A stretch of 64,000 bases of DNA from Enterobacter sp. RHBSTW-00994 (GTDB lineage: Bacteria; Pseudomonadota; Gammaproteobacteria; Enterobacterales; Enterobacteriaceae). The first letter of the stretch is position 1; each line of letters begins with the position of its first letter. Location: the NCBI RefSeq assembly GCF_013782625.1, contig NZ_CP056199.1, positions 948,588-1,012,587 of the forward strand. Direction: 5' to 3'. Shown one piece after another: positions 34,875 through 44,684 of this stretch. The notes under the pieces are model-generated. The model ran no database searches, had not been told where the DNA came from, and was given only the letters and a program-made list of their open reading frames with translations. The position numbers and the translations under genes are program-made.

Positions 34875-35028
34875 GGCACGATCGCGATGCGTATATCGGG
34901 AGCTGGCTTGCCTGGGGCAAGCCGGAAATCATGAATTTCACTCATAACCACATCCTATTTCCTGCTCATTATTCATTACCTCATCTCGTCTATCATACGC
35001 AGCCACGCACACACCCGACCGGAATGCT

Positions 35029-36195
35029 ATGACCGCACCGAAAACCACTGGCTTACCTTTTATCCTGATCCTCAGCGCGTTGATGGCCTTCACTTCGCTC
35101 TCCACGGACATCTATCTTCCTGCCATGCCTGTAATGGCAGCGGAACTGCACGGAAACGTGGAACTGACCATCACCGGTTTTTTAATCGGCTTTGCGATTG
35201 CCCAGCTTATCTGGGGGCCGATTAGCGACCATCTGGGGCGCCGTATTCTACTGTTTATCGGTATGACGCTCTTTATCATTGGTTCGGCAGGCTGCGCGCT
35301 GGCGACCGATATTACTCACATTGTCTTCTGGCGTGTTTTTCAGGCGCTGGGAGCGTGTACGGGTCCGATGCTGGCAAGGGCGATGATCCGCGATCTGTTT
35401 AGCCGTACCCGCGCGGCACAAATGCTGTCAACGCTGGTGATTGTGATGGCGATTGCGCCGATTGCCGGGCCGCTTATTGGCGGTCAGCTGATTAAATTCA
35501 GTTCGTGGCATAGCATCTTCTGGCTGCTGGTGGTGATTGGCGCACTGATGTTTGCCTCGCTATGGTGGTTGCCGGAAACGCTGGCGGAGGATAAACGCGT
35601 CAAAGCGTCTTTCGTCGGGGCGTTCAGGAACTACGCGGCGCTGCTGCGTAACCGCGTATTTATGCGCTACACCCTGAGTCTGACCAGTTATTACGTGGCG
35701 GCCTACGCATTTATTACGGGATCGCCGTTTGTCTATATCCGCTATTACGGCGTTGAGCCTCAGCACTATGGCTGGCTGTTTGCCGTGAATATTGTCGGCG
35801 TGATGGGGATGAGCGTGGTTAACCGCAGGCTGGTGAGCCGTCATGCACTGGAAAGTCTGTTAAAGCATGCCACGCGGGTCGCGGCAGCAGCGGCTGTGCT
35901 CATGGCGGTCTGCGTCTGGCTGAAGATCGGCGGTATTGTGGCGATTGTGGTACTGGTGTTTATCTTCTTCGCCATGAACGGGATTGTCGCGGCGTCCTCA
36001 ACGGCGGCGGCGCTGGATGCCGTTCCTGCCAATGCCGGTTCAGCATCGGCACTGATTGGTTCCCTGCAATATGGCAGCGGGATCATCTCTTCCCTGCTGC
36101 TGGCGACCTTAAGCGATGGCACTCCGTGGACGATGGCGTGGATCATCGCGATCTTTACCTTTGTCAGTATGCTGCTGGCTGCGAAAAAAGAATGA
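35029..36195 (+). CDS. Bcr/CflA-family multidrug efflux transporter
   Basis: 388 residues, 12 predicted membrane helices of the major facilitator superfamily. The N-terminal STDIYLPAMP segment is characteristic of the Bcr/CflA subfamily, followed by the motif-A-like GPISDHLGRR between helices 2 and 3 and the motif-C-like AIAPIAGPLIGG in helix 5. Family members export bicyclomycin, chloramphenicol, sulfonamides or dipeptides; the specific substrate is unknown. It follows the LysR gene on the same strand, about 155 bp away. Confidence 0.9.
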   Translation: MTAPKTTGLPFILILSALMAFTSLSTDIYLPAMPVMAAELHGNVELTITGFLIGFAIAQLIWGPISDHLGRRILLFIGMTLFIIGSAGCALATDITHIVFWRVFQALGACTGPMLARAMIRDLFSRTRAAQMLSTLVIVMAIAPIAGPLIGGQLIKFSSWHSIFWLLVVIGALMFASLWWLPETLAEDKRVKASFVGAFRNYAALLRNRVFMRYTLSLTSYYVAAYAFITGSPFVYIRYYGVEPQHYGWLFAVNIVGVMGMSVVNRRLVSRHALESLLKHATRVAAAAAVLMAVCVWLKIGGIVAIVVLVFIFFAMNGIVAASSTAAALDAVPANAGSASALIGSLQYGSGIISSLLLATLSDGTPWTMAWIIAIFTFVSMLLAAKKE

Positions 36196-36242
36196 GCTGT
36201 GCTATGTTTTGATGTGTTTTTAACCACTTTCAGGATGCATAC

Positions 36243-36626
36243 ATGGAAAAGGTGTTTTCGGGTGGATGTTTGTGCGGAGCGATTCGGTTCACGGCAACCG
36301 GTGGGGGCAATGCGCATACCTGCTCATGCGATATGTGCCAGAAACAGACTGGAGCACAAACCGTGGTGTGGATTGAATTTGCGGCGCAAAACGTGCAATG
36401 GACGGGCGAGGGCGGTTGTCCGGCTACGTGGCGATCGTCTGGCTACTCCAGCCGTGCATTTTGTCCTGTCTGTGGGAGTTCACTGGGGGCAATTGATGAT
36501 TCTCCAACCATTGCGCTGTTTTCCGGCGTTTTTGATGAGCCTGACCAGCCCGAGTTTGCCCCCCGGCATCACGCGTTCGACGATATGATGCCCGCATGGT
36601 GGCGGCATCACCTCTGCAACCTCTGA
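36243..36626 (+). CDS. GFA-domain zinc protein (Mss4-like fold)
   Basis: 127 residues. Zinc ligands are visible as GGCLCG near residue 8, CSCDMC near 29 and CPVCGSSLG near 76, the pattern of the GFA (glutathione-dependent formaldehyde-activating) family. The function of most members is unproven. It lies 47 bp after the Bcr/CflA gene and may be co-transcribed. The C-terminal DDMMPAWW segment is typical of short bacterial members. Confidence 0.87.
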   Translation: MEKVFSGGCLCGAIRFTATGGGNAHTCSCDMCQKQTGAQTVVWIEFAAQNVQWTGEGGCPATWRSSGYSSRAFCPVCGSSLGAIDDSPTIALFSGVFDEPDQPEFAPRHHAFDDMMPAWWRHHLCNL

Positions 36627-36721
36627 TCGTATGATGCCGGTTGTGGCAGATCCCACTTTCGACTGACCGAGGTTCTTTGTCTCTCACGCCATGCTGTAAG
36701 TATCTGCTTGTGGAGGTGCTT

Positions 36722-36811
36722 ATGGCCTGGCGACCCATTCTGTATGTCATTTTGACACCCCATCCCCAGCTCTCTACCCGGCGTGCCCGGTTGCGTCTGG
36801 TGCATGGCTAG
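36722..36811 (+). CDS. Candidate small ORF upstream of mmuP
   Basis: 29 codons starting ATG 36722 behind GGAGGTG (4-bp spacing). The peptide begins MAWRPILYVIL and ends basic (RRARLRLVHG). It lies between the GFA gene and the mmuP promoter. I recognise no family; the strong ribosome site is the only support. Confidence 0.3.
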   Translation: MAWRPILYVILTPHPQLSTRRARLRLVHG

Positions 36812-36848
36812 CTTTTTATTAACAATCGCGGTATAACAGACCTTCTTT

Positions 36849-36872
36849 GGATGTTTAGATGTCCATACGTTT
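36849..36872 (+). promoter_or_regulatory. Tandem MetJ boxes upstream of mmuPM
   Basis: Three adjacent 8-mers, GGATGTTT, AGATGTCC and ATACGTTT, match the AGACGTCT met box in 5, 6 and 6 positions and end 10 bp before the mmuP start. A TATAAC -10-like element lies at 36832-36837. This predicts repression by MetJ with S-adenosylmethionine. Confidence 0.7.
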
Positions 36873-36882
36873 AGAAGGTAAT

Positions 36883-38283
36883 ATGCAAACACAACAAGAA
36901 AATGGGCAGCTTAAGCGCACCATGAAAACTCGCCACCTGATTATGCTTTCGCTGGGTGGCGTGATTGGCACAGGGTTATTTTTCAATACGGGTTACATCA
37001 TTTCCACCACGGGCGCTGCGGGTACACTGCTGGCCTACCTGATTGGTGCGCTGGTCGTCTGGCTGGTCATGCAGTGTCTGGGCGAACTCTCCGTTGCGAT
37101 GCCGGAAACCGGCGCGTTTCATGTCTATGCTGCCCGTTATCTTGGCCCGGCAACCGGATATACCGTCGCCTGGCTTTACTGGCTGACCTGGACGGTTGCT
37201 CTGGGATCGAGTTTTACCGCCGCCGGATTTTGCATGCAGTACTGGTTTCCGCATGTGCCTGTCTGGGTATGGTGCGTGGTGTTCTGCGTGGTGATTTTTG
37301 CGCTCAATGTAATTTCTACGCGCTTCTTCGCAGAAGGAGAATTCTGGTTCTCGCTGGTGAAAGTCATCACCATCATTGCCTTTATCATTCTGGGTGGTGC
37401 GGCCATTTTCGGGTTTATTCCCATGCAGGACGGTGCGCCTGCGCCGGGGCTGACAAACATCACCGCTGAAGGTTGGTTCCCGCATGGCGGTTTGCCGATC
37501 CTGATGACCATGGTTGCGGTGAACTTTGCCTTTTCCGGTACTGAGTTAATTGGTATTGCTGCCGGGGAAACAGAAAATCCGCACAAGGTTATTCCCGTCG
37601 CCATTCGAACCACCATTGCCCGGTTGATTATCTTCTTCATCGGCACGGTATTTGTGCTGGCTGCGCTGATCCCGATGCAGCAGGCGGGTGTGGAAAAAAG
37701 CCCGTTTGTACTGGTCTTTGAAAAAGTGGGGATCCCGTATGCGGCTGACATTTTCAACTTTGTGATCCTGACCGCGATCCTCTCGGCAGCCAACTCCGGT
37801 CTGTATGCTTCAGGCCGCATGCTGTGGTCACTTTCAAATGAGAAGACGCTGCCGCGCTGTTTTGCCCGTGTGAATAAAAACGGCGTCCCGCTGACAGCGA
37901 TTTCGGTGAGTATGCTGGGTGGTGTCCTGGCGCTGTTTTCGAGCGTCATCGCGCCGGATACGGTGTTTGTCGCGCTGTCGGCGATTTCCGGCTTTGCGGT
38001 GGTTGCCGTGTGGATCAGTATTTGTGCGTCACATTTTATGTTCCGTCGTCGTCATGTGCAGTCGGGGCAGCCGGTGTCCGCTTTGCAATATCGTGCGCCG
38101 TGGTATCCGCTGGTTCCGGTTCTGGGCTTTATCCTCTGCGTGGTGGCCTGTGTTGGCCTTGCGTTTGACCCAAGCCAGAGAATCGCCCTTTACTGCGGGC
38201 TGCCGTTTGTGGCGCTGTGTTATGGTGCGTATTACCTGACCCGAAACCTGACAACGCAGGAGCCTGAACATGTCGCAGAATAA
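36883..38283 (+). CDS. mmuP: S-methylmethionine permease
   Basis: 466 residues from ATG 36883 (AGAAGG upstream); an upstream ATG at 36859 lies inside the met boxes and is rejected. APC-superfamily amino-acid permease with 12 membrane helices and the conserved helix-1 motif [13 protein letters not shown]. The sequence opens [17 protein letters not shown] like E. coli MmuP. It imports S-methylmethionine for MmuM, whose start codon lies 14 bp inside the end of this gene. MetJ control is indicated by the upstream boxes. Confidence 0.96.
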   Translation: MQTQQENGQLKRTMKTRHLIMLSLGGVIGTGLFFNTGYIISTTGAAGTLLAYLIGALVVWLVMQCLGELSVAMPETGAFHVYAARYLGPATGYTVAWLYWLTWTVALGSSFTAAGFCMQYWFPHVPVWVWCVVFCVVIFALNVISTRFFAEGEFWFSLVKVITIIAFIILGGAAIFGFIPMQDGAPAPGLTNITAEGWFPHGGLPILMTMVAVNFAFSGTELIGIAAGETENPHKVIPVAIRTTIARLIIFFIGTVFVLAALIPMQQAGVEKSPFVLVFEKVGIPYAADIFNFVILTAILSAANSGLYASGRMLWSLSNEKTLPRCFARVNKNGVPLTAISVSMLGGVLALFSSVIAPDTVFVALSAISGFAVVAVWISICASHFMFRRRHVQSGQPVSALQYRAPWYPLVPVLGFILCVVACVGLAFDPSQRIALYCGLPFVALCYGAYYLTRNLTTQEPEHVAE

Positions 38284-39202
38284 TCCGCTTACCTCCATCC
38301 TTGAAACTCAGCCCTTTGTGGTGCTCGATGGTGCGATGGCAACGGAGCTGGAAGCGCGCGGTTGTAACCTTGCCGATAGCTTATGGTCCGCCAAAGTGTT
38401 GGTGGAAAACCCGGAGCTTATCCGGGAAGTGCACCTCGATTATTTCCGGGCCGGAGCCCAGGTGGCGATCACCGCCAGTTATCAGGCCACGCCAGCCGGT
38501 TTTGCTGCGCGAGGGCTGGATGAAGCACAATCTCGGGTGTTGATTAGCCGAAGCGTGGAGCTGGCGCGTAAGGCGCGCGAAGCGTATCTGGCGGAAAACC
38601 CGCACGCCGGAACGTTGCTGGTGGCGGGGTCTGTAGGGCCTTACGGCGCCTATCTGGCCGATGGTTCTGAGTACCGTGGCGACTACACCAGAACGGCGGA
38701 TGAATTTAGCGTATTCCACCGTTCGCGCATCGAGGCGCTGCTGGATGCCGGTGTCGATCTGCTGGCCTGCGAAACGCTGCCGTCGTTCTCTGAAATCAGG
38801 GCGCTTGCTGCGCTGTTGGCTGAATATCCTCGTGCCCGCGCCTGGTTCTCGTTTACCCTGCATGATAGTGAACATCTGAGTGATGGCACGCCACTGCGCG
38901 AGGTGATTGCTGAGCTGGCGCATTATCCGCAGATTATTGCGCTCGGCATTAACTGTATCGCGCTGGAAAATACAACCGCAGCACTTAAGCACTTGCAAAG
39001 CCTCACCACGCTGCCACTGGTGGTCTATCCCAACTCGGGTGAGCACTACGATGCGATCACTAAAACCTGGCATCATCATGGTGAAGCATGCGATACCCTG
39101 GCGGGATATTTACCGCAGTGGATAGCCGCGGGAGCTAAATTGATTGGCGGATGTTGTCGCACCACGCCAAACGATATCGCTGAACTGAACGCGCTACGAT
39201 GA
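38270..39202 (+). CDS. mmuM: Homocysteine S-methyltransferase (S-methylmethionine-dependent)
   Basis: 310 residues. Transfers a methyl group from S-methylmethionine (or SAM) to homocysteine to form methionine. The zinc-binding cysteines are visible in GINC and in the C-terminal GGCCRT, and the N-terminal [13 protein letters not shown] is the family start motif. The start overlaps the end of mmuP by 14 bp, so translation is coupled. A CCCTCTCCC-type hairpin follows 7 bp after the stop. Confidence 0.97.
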   Translation: MSQNNPLTSILETQPFVVLDGAMATELEARGCNLADSLWSAKVLVENPELIREVHLDYFRAGAQVAITASYQATPAGFAARGLDEAQSRVLISRSVELARKAREAYLAENPHAGTLLVAGSVGPYGAYLADGSEYRGDYTRTADEFSVFHRSRIEALLDAGVDLLACETLPSFSEIRALAALLAEYPRARAWFSFTLHDSEHLSDGTPLREVIAELAHYPQIIALGINCIALENTTAALKHLQSLTTLPLVVYPNSGEHYDAITKTWHHHGEACDTLAGYLPQWIAAGAKLIGGCCRTTPNDIAELNALR

Positions 39203-39208
39203 GACATC

Positions 39209-39231
39209 GCCCTCTCCCACAGGGAGAGGGC
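39209..39231. repeat. Dispersed hairpin repeat after mmuM
   Basis: GCCCTCTCCC, loop ACA, GGGAGAGGGC: a perfect 10-bp stem without a T-run. Member of a family seen also at 42.8, 44.65, 60.7 and 62.7 kb. Confidence 0.8.
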
Positions 39232-39370
39232 AGCAAACTGCACAAAATTCACTATCCTTTCCTGCTTTTTATCTAAAAACGATTCGGTATTAGCGATTCT
39301 TTTTTATTCCTTTATCAAAAATCCTGCGCCAGAAATACTGCCTCCATAACAAGAGAGGGGAGCAGACAGT

Positions 39371-40333
39371 ATGGCAATTTCATCGCGTATTACATTACTC
39401 GGCGCACTGGCGCTGTGGGCATTTCAGGCGCAGGCGGTGGATGTCACCGTTGCCTATCAAACTTCGGCTGAACCCGCGAAAGTGGCTCAGGCGGATAACA
39501 CCTTTGCCAAAGAGAGTGGGGCGAAAGTCGACTGGCGTAAATTTGACAGTGGCGCGGCCATTGTCCGTGCGCTGGCCTCGGGTGACGTGCAGATTGGCAA
39601 CCTGGGTTCAAGCCCACTGGCTGTTGCAGCAAGCCAGCAAGTGCCTATTGAGGTTTTCCTTCTGGCCTCGCAACTCGGCAATTCTGAAGCGCTGGTGGTG
39701 AAAAAGAACATCACTAAACCAGAAGATTTGATCGGCAAACGCATCGCTGTGCCGTTTATCTCAACAACCCATTACAGCCTGCTGGCGGCGCTGAAACACT
39801 GGGGCATCAAGCCGGGCCAGGTGCAAATTCTTAATCTGCAACCGCCTGCCATTATTGCCGCCTGGCAGCGTGGCGACATTGACGGGGCATATGTCTGGGC
39901 ACCAGCCGTGAACGAGCTGGAAAAGGACGGAACTGTCCTGACTGATTCTGAAAAGGTCGGACAGTGGGGCGCACCTACGCTGGATGTGTGGGTTGTGCGT
40001 AAAGACTTTGCCGAAAAACACCCTGATGTAGTGAAAGCCTTTGCTAAAAGCGCAATTGATGCCCAACAACCTTACATCAGTAACCCGGATGCGTGGCTGA
40101 AACAGCCCGCTAACCTGGAAAAACTCTCGCGCCTGAGCGGTGTTCCAGAGGCGGATGTGCCGGGGCTGGTAAAAGGCAATACCTATCTCACGCCAGTACA
40201 GCAGGTACAACAGCTGACTGGACCTGTGAACAAAGCCATCGTCGATACAGCTACGTTCCTGAAAGAGCAGGGCAAAGTTCCTGCTGTGGCGGCGGATTAT
40301 AGCCAGTACGTGACCGATCGCTTCGTTAAGTAA
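39371..40333 (+). CDS. tauA: Taurine ABC transporter, periplasmic binding protein
   Basis: 320 residues with a signal peptide ending near QAQA (residue 22) before VDVTVAYQ. It delivers taurine and related sulfonates to TauBC for use as sulfur source. The SsuA/TauA-type fold shows in the DSGAAIVRALASGDVQIG region. First gene of tauABCD. The 140 bp upstream should hold the Cbl/CysB-dependent promoter; I could not fix an operator. tauB starts 12 bp after the stop. Confidence 0.96.
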   Translation: MAISSRITLLGALALWAFQAQAVDVTVAYQTSAEPAKVAQADNTFAKESGAKVDWRKFDSGAAIVRALASGDVQIGNLGSSPLAVAASQQVPIEVFLLASQLGNSEALVVKKNITKPEDLIGKRIAVPFISTTHYSLLAALKHWGIKPGQVQILNLQPPAIIAAWQRGDIDGAYVWAPAVNELEKDGTVLTDSEKVGQWGAPTLDVWVVRKDFAEKHPDVVKAFAKSAIDAQQPYISNPDAWLKQPANLEKLSRLSGVPEADVPGLVKGNTYLTPVQQVQQLTGPVNKAIVDTATFLKEQGKVPAVAADYSQYVTDRFVK

Positions 40334-40345
40334 CAGGAGGCTGTG

Positions 40346-41113
40346 ATGCTGCAGATAACAAACCTGTACGCCGATTACGGCGGAAAACCAGCACTGGATG
40401 ATATCAACCTGACGCTGGATAGCGGTGAGCTACTGGTGGTGCTGGGGCCGTCGGGCTGCGGCAAAACAACGCTGCTGAATCTGATTGCCGGGTTTGTGCC
40501 TTACCAACGTGGCAGCATCCTGCTGGAAGGAAAGCGTGTTGAAGGCCCTGGCGCGGAGCGTGGCGTGGTCTTTCAGAATGAAGGGCTATTGCCCTGGCGT
40601 AACGTCCAGGAAAACGTGGCGTTTGGCCTGCAACTGGCGGGGGTTGGGCGAGAGCAACGGCTCGACACGGCGCGACAGATGCTGAAAAAAGTGGGGCTGG
40701 AGGGGGCAGAAAAACGCTTTATCTGGCAACTTTCGGGTGGTCAGCGCCAGCGCGTGGGCATTGCCCGCGCGCTGGCGGCTAACCCGCAACTGTTACTTCT
40801 GGATGAGCCATTCGGTGCGCTGGATGCGTTTACCCGCGAGCAGATGCAGACGTTGCTCCTGCGTCTGTGGCATGAAACCGGCAAACAAGTGTTGCTGATC
40901 ACCCATGACATCGAAGAAGCGGTGTTTATGGCGACCGAACTGGTGCTGTTGTCTCCGGGGCCGGGCCGTGTACTGGAGCGTCTGCCGCTCAATTTTGGCC
41001 GCCGCTATGTGGCAGGTGAACCGGTGCGCAGCATCAAATCGGATCCCTTGTTTATCGAACAGCGTGAATACGTCCTGAGCCGTGTGTTTGAGCAACGGGA
41101 GGCGTTCTCATGA
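40346..41113 (+). CDS. tauB: Taurine ABC transporter, ATP-binding protein
   Basis: 255 residues from ATG 40346 behind AACAGGAGG (an adjacent GTG at 40343 is the alternative). Walker [10 protein letters not shown] is at 34-42, followed by the Q-loop [10 protein letters not shown], signature LSGGQRQR, Walker [13 protein letters not shown] and switch His in LITHD. It energises taurine uptake. The stop overlaps tauC by ATGA. Confidence 0.97.
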   Translation: MLQITNLYADYGGKPALDDINLTLDSGELLVVLGPSGCGKTTLLNLIAGFVPYQRGSILLEGKRVEGPGAERGVVFQNEGLLPWRNVQENVAFGLQLAGVGREQRLDTARQMLKKVGLEGAEKRFIWQLSGGQRQRVGIARALAANPQLLLLDEPFGALDAFTREQMQTLLLRLWHETGKQVLLITHDIEEAVFMATELVLLSPGPGRVLERLPLNFGRRYVAGEPVRSIKSDPLFIEQREYVLSRVFEQREAFS

Positions 41114-41937
41114 GCATCGTCTTTAGCGAAAAAACGCGGCGTACGCGGTTTGCCTTACGCTGGCCTTTCTCCCGTCAGATAATGCTCAGCGTGTGTACGT
41201 TGCTGATACTGTTGGCGGTGTGGTGGGCCGTTGCGGCACAGCAATGGGTAAGCCCGCTGTTCCTGCCGCCGCCGGGACAGGTGCTGGCAAAACTGATAAC
41301 CATCGCCAGCCCGCAAGGATTTATGGATGCCACGCTCTGGCAGCACCTGGCGGCAAGCCTGGCCCGTATTCTGGTGGCGCTGCTGGCTGCGGTAGTTGTC
41401 GGGATCCCGACAGGTATCGCGATGGGATTAAGCCCAACGGTACGCGGCATTCTTGATCCGCTGATTGAGCTTTATCGTCCGGTTCCGCCGCTGGCGTACC
41501 TGCCGCTGATGGTTATCTGGTTTGGCATTGGCGAAACCTCAAAAATTCTGCTGATTTATCTCGCGATTTTTGCCCCTGTCGCTATGTCTGCTCTGGCCGG
41601 GGTGAAGAGTGCACAGCAGGTGCGGCTCCGGGCGGCGCAGTCGCTTGGTGCTAGCCGGGCTCAGGTACTGTGGTTTGTGATTTTACCGGGGGCGTTGCCC
41701 GAGATTTTGACTGGATTACGGATTGGATTGGGCGTTGGCTGGTCGACGCTGGTGGCCGCTGAGCTGATTGCCGCGACGCGAGGACTGGGGTTTATGGTGC
41801 AGTCGGCGGGTGAATTTTTGGCGACTGATGTGGTACTGGCAGGGATTGCGGTGATTGCCGTGATTGCCTTTGGTTTAGAACTGGGGCTGCGTGCGCTACA
41901 GCGACGCCTGACACCCTGGCATGGAGAAATACAATGA
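41110..41937 (+). CDS. tauC: Taurine ABC transporter, permease
   Basis: 275 residues with about six membrane helices and the coupling-helix EAA motif ([21 protein letters not shown]). The length equals E. coli TauC. The start overlaps tauB by ATGA and the stop overlaps tauD by ATGA, so all three are translationally coupled. Confidence 0.97.
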   Translation: MSIVFSEKTRRTRFALRWPFSRQIMLSVCTLLILLAVWWAVAAQQWVSPLFLPPPGQVLAKLITIASPQGFMDATLWQHLAASLARILVALLAAVVVGIPTGIAMGLSPTVRGILDPLIELYRPVPPLAYLPLMVIWFGIGETSKILLIYLAIFAPVAMSALAGVKSAQQVRLRAAQSLGASRAQVLWFVILPGALPEILTGLRIGLGVGWSTLVAAELIAATRGLGFMVQSAGEFLATDVVLAGIAVIAVIAFGLELGLRALQRRLTPWHGEIQ

Positions 41938-42785
41938 GCGAACGACTGACCATTACCCCGTTGGGTCCCTTCATTGGTGCACAGGTTTCTGGCCTTGATG
42001 TCACCCGGCCATTGAGCGATAACCAGTTTGAACAGCTTTACCATGCGGTATTGCGTCATCAGGTGGTGTTCCTGCGTGAGCAGGCGATTACCCCGCAGCA
42101 ACAGCGTGCGCTGGCGTTGCGCTTTGGTGATTTACATATTCACCCTGTCTATCCGCATGCGGAAGGGGTGGAAGAGATCATTGTCCTGGATACCCATAAC
42201 GATAATCCACCGGATAATGACAACTGGCATACCGATGTGACCTTTATTGAAACACCGCCTGCTGGCGCGATTCTGGCGGCGAAAATATTGCCGGAAACAG
42301 GTGGCGATACGTTATGGACCAGTGGAATTGCGGCATTTGAAGCCTTGTCTGCCCCTTTCCAGGCGTTGCTCAGCGGGTTACGAGCAGAACACGACTTCAA
42401 AAAATCGTTCCAGGAATACAAGTACCGTAAAACCGAAGAGGAACATCAGCGCTGGCAGGAGGCTGTCGCGAAGCATCCGCCTCTGTTGCATCCGGTGGTG
42501 CGTACGCATCCTGTAACCGGTAAGCAGGCGCTCTTCGTGAACGAGGGTTTTACGACGCGGATTGTGGATGTGACGGAGAAGGAGAGTGATGCCCTTTTAG
42601 GCTTCCTGTTTGCGCATATTACGAAGCCGGAGTTTCAGGTGCGCTGGCGCTGGCAGGAGAACGATCTGGCGATTTGGGATAACCGAGTGACACAGCATTA
42701 TGCGAATGCGGATTATCTGCCTCAGCGTCGCATTATGCAGCGGGCAACGATTCTTGGGGATAAGCCGTTTTACCGAGCACCCTGA
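41934..42785 (+). CDS. tauD: Taurine dioxygenase (2-oxoglutarate-dependent)
   Basis: 283 residues. Fe(II)/2-oxoglutarate oxygenase that hydroxylates taurine so that it breaks to sulfite and aminoacetaldehyde. The iron facial triad is His99-x-Asp101 (WHTDVTF) and the C-terminal His in TQHYANADY (near 255), followed by the oxoglutarate-binding Arg in LPQRRIM. Last gene of tauABCD; a compound hairpin region follows. Confidence 0.97.
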   Translation: MSERLTITPLGPFIGAQVSGLDVTRPLSDNQFEQLYHAVLRHQVVFLREQAITPQQQRALALRFGDLHIHPVYPHAEGVEEIIVLDTHNDNPPDNDNWHTDVTFIETPPAGAILAAKILPETGGDTLWTSGIAAFEALSAPFQALLSGLRAEHDFKKSFQEYKYRKTEEEHQRWQEAVAKHPPLLHPVVRTHPVTGKQALFVNEGFTTRIVDVTEKESDALLGFLFAHITKPEFQVRWRWQENDLAIWDNRVTQHYANADYLPQRRIMQRATILGDKPFYRAP

Positions 42786-42855
42786 TCCCTCTCCTAAAAG
42801 AGGCGAGGGGATTGCCCGTCGCGCGGTTTTTACCCTCTCCCTTTTAGGGAGAGAG
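42785..42855. repeat. Compound hairpin repeats between tauD and the acyltransferase gene
   Basis: Two members of the CCCTCTCC/GGAGAGGG family in tandem. The first is imperfect (42785-42812), the second CCCTCTCCC...GGGAGAG (42833-42855), with GCGCGG and a T-run between. It may also terminate tauD transcripts. Confidence 0.7.
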
Positions 42856-42867
42856 CAAGAGGTAGGG

Positions 42868-44568
42868 TTATAAATGCGCTTCAATATACCGCTGATAGCG
42901 GTTGGCTTTGAGGTAGCATAAATCCACCAGAACCAGCCCATCCACGCAGTTATTGAACGCCGGATCGCTGCCAAAATCGATGAATTGCACACCGCCCGGT
43001 TCACACAGTTCTGAATACTGCTTGTAGAGGGGCGGAATACCGCAGCCCAGATTACCGAGCAGCGATTTTAGCTTTGTCAGGTCATCCACATAATCGACGC
43101 CGCCAAATTGCGCCAGCACCTCCGGCAACGAGGCCGGGTATGGTTGACGGGATGCGGCAAAGGGGTGGCTGGCCGGGAACCACAGACGGTAAAACGCGAC
43201 CAGCAGATCCCGCGCCGCAGGCGGTAATCCTCCGGAGATGGATACCGGACCGAAAAGGTAGCGGTAGTGGGGATAACGCGCCAGATAGGCCCCAATTCCT
43301 GACCACAGATAATCCAGACCACGGCGGCCCCAGTAGCGCGGCTGAATAAAGCTGCGTCCCAGTTCAATACCGTGCTCCAGAACATCCTGCATCTTGTCGT
43401 CATAATGGAACAGGCTGTAGCTGTAGAGGCCTTCCACACCACGGTGGGCAATCTGTCTGGCGGTCGGCATAAAACGGTAAGCGCCGACGATTTCCAGATC
43501 CTCTTCATCCCACAGGATCAGGTGCAGATAATCATCGTCGTAGCTGTCGGTATCGCGACGTTTTCCACTGCCTTCTGCCACGGCGCGAAACGCGATTTCC
43601 CGCAAGCGACCCAGTTCACGCAGCAGCGGTGCGTCTTCTTGTCCGTTGCGTTGCCACAGGTAAATGGTTTTTCCGTCGCCGGTTTTCCCCAGACATTCTG
43701 CCTGAGCCAGTTCACGGCGAAGCGTGGCCCGATCTTCAGGACGCGCGATGGCACATTCCGTTTTGAATATTCCCGGCAGGCCTTTGCCAAGGCGCATCAC
43801 ATGCTGGCGGCACTGCTCAGCCATTTCTCGCGGAGACAACGTGGTGCTAAACCAGCTATTCCACGCAATTTGCTGACCAATTTTAATCGGCAGTTGGCTG
43901 TGACGGCGGCGGAACATCTGCTGCATGAGCAGCAGCATGGAAAGCGTGGGCGATACCAGCGTGCTGGCGTAAAACAACGCGCTGTTATGTGCCTGAATAT
44001 GCATGGGAAGCAGAGGGGCGCGGAGTTTACTGGCAAGTTTGATAAAGCCGGAATGCCATTTTTTATCGCGAATACCCCTGCGCGTGGGCCGTGACACTTC
44101 GCCAGCGGGGAAGAAAATCAGTACGCCTGCGTTTTGCAGGTGCTGTTCCATTTGCACCAGGGATGTTTTCGCTGTCTTACCGCCCATATTATCGACCGGT
44201 ATAAACAGGGAACTAAGCGGTTCAAGGTGCGTGAGCATCCGGTTGGTCACCACTTTGATATCACGGCGTACGCGTGAAACGGCATACATCAGCGCCAGGC
44301 CGTCGAGGGTTCCGGTCGGGTGGTTAGCCATAATGACCAATGGGCCATGTTCGGGGATTTGTTCAAGATCGCGGGCGGAAATGGTGCAGAGAATATCGAG
44401 ATGTTCCAGAACTTGTTCCACCATATCCAGCCCTTTCAGGTGGCGGTGGGTGGCTGCAAACTGCTGGAATTCTTCTTCGTAGAACAGTCTTTTTAACAGA
44501 CTTTTTTGCCAGGGTGCAGGCCTCGCCTGAGGCCAAAGGTCATCGAGAACACTGTCGAGACTAAACAT
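42868..44568 (-). CDS. Bifunctional acyltransferase (PlsC-like plus OlsB-like), OlsF type
   Basis: 566 residues. The N-terminal part (about 70-260) is a PlsC-type acyltransferase with NHPTGTLDG as the His/Asp catalytic motif, and FFPAGEVSR. The C-terminal part (about 290-560) resembles the GNAT-like acyl-ornithine synthase OlsB (DTDSYDDDYLHLILWD, GAYRF, LELGRSFI-like ELGRSFIQPRYWGRRGL). This order is that of OlsF of Serratia, which makes ornithine lipids in one protein. The product, phosphate-free ornithine lipid, is an inference from the domain pair. The gene is absent from K-12 at this place. It is monocistronic between tauD and hemB, read toward tauD. Confidence 0.82.
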   Translation of the reverse strand: MFSLDSVLDDLWPQARPAPWQKSLLKRLFYEEEFQQFAATHRHLKGLDMVEQVLEHLDILCTISARDLEQIPEHGPLVIMANHPTGTLDGLALMYAVSRVRRDIKVVTNRMLTHLEPLSSLFIPVDNMGGKTAKTSLVQMEQHLQNAGVLIFFPAGEVSRPTRRGIRDKKWHSGFIKLASKLRAPLLPMHIQAHNSALFYASTLVSPTLSMLLLMQQMFRRRHSQLPIKIGQQIAWNSWFSTTLSPREMAEQCRQHVMRLGKGLPGIFKTECAIARPEDRATLRRELAQAECLGKTGDGKTIYLWQRNGQEDAPLLRELGRLREIAFRAVAEGSGKRRDTDSYDDDYLHLILWDEEDLEIVGAYRFMPTARQIAHRGVEGLYSYSLFHYDDKMQDVLEHGIELGRSFIQPRYWGRRGLDYLWSGIGAYLARYPHYRYLFGPVSISGGLPPAARDLLVAFYRLWFPASHPFAASRQPYPASLPEVLAQFGGVDYVDDLTKLKSLLGNLGCGIPPLYKQYSELCEPGGVQFIDFGSDPAFNNCVDGLVLVDLCYLKANRYQRYIEAHL

Positions 44569-44651
44569 GGTAACTCCTCCTGCCGTCTTGCGAAGACAGT
44601 AGAAGGGGCAGATGTCGGTTGTATTGCAGTTTGGTGAAGTTATTGCGTGGC

Positions 44652-44675
44652 TTCCCTCTCCAGGAGGAGAGGGAA
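44652..44675. repeat. Dispersed hairpin repeat near the hemB 3' end
   Basis: TTCCCTCTCC, loop AGGA, GGAGAGGGAA: a perfect 10-bp stem between the acyltransferase gene start and the hemB stop. Confidence 0.8.
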
Positions 44676-44684
44676 AGGGAGGAA

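Noticed and set aside
36608..36892. 94-residue minus-strand frame across the mmuP promoter
   Set aside because: It overlaps the MetJ boxes and the mmuP start, and no ribosome site or family supports it.
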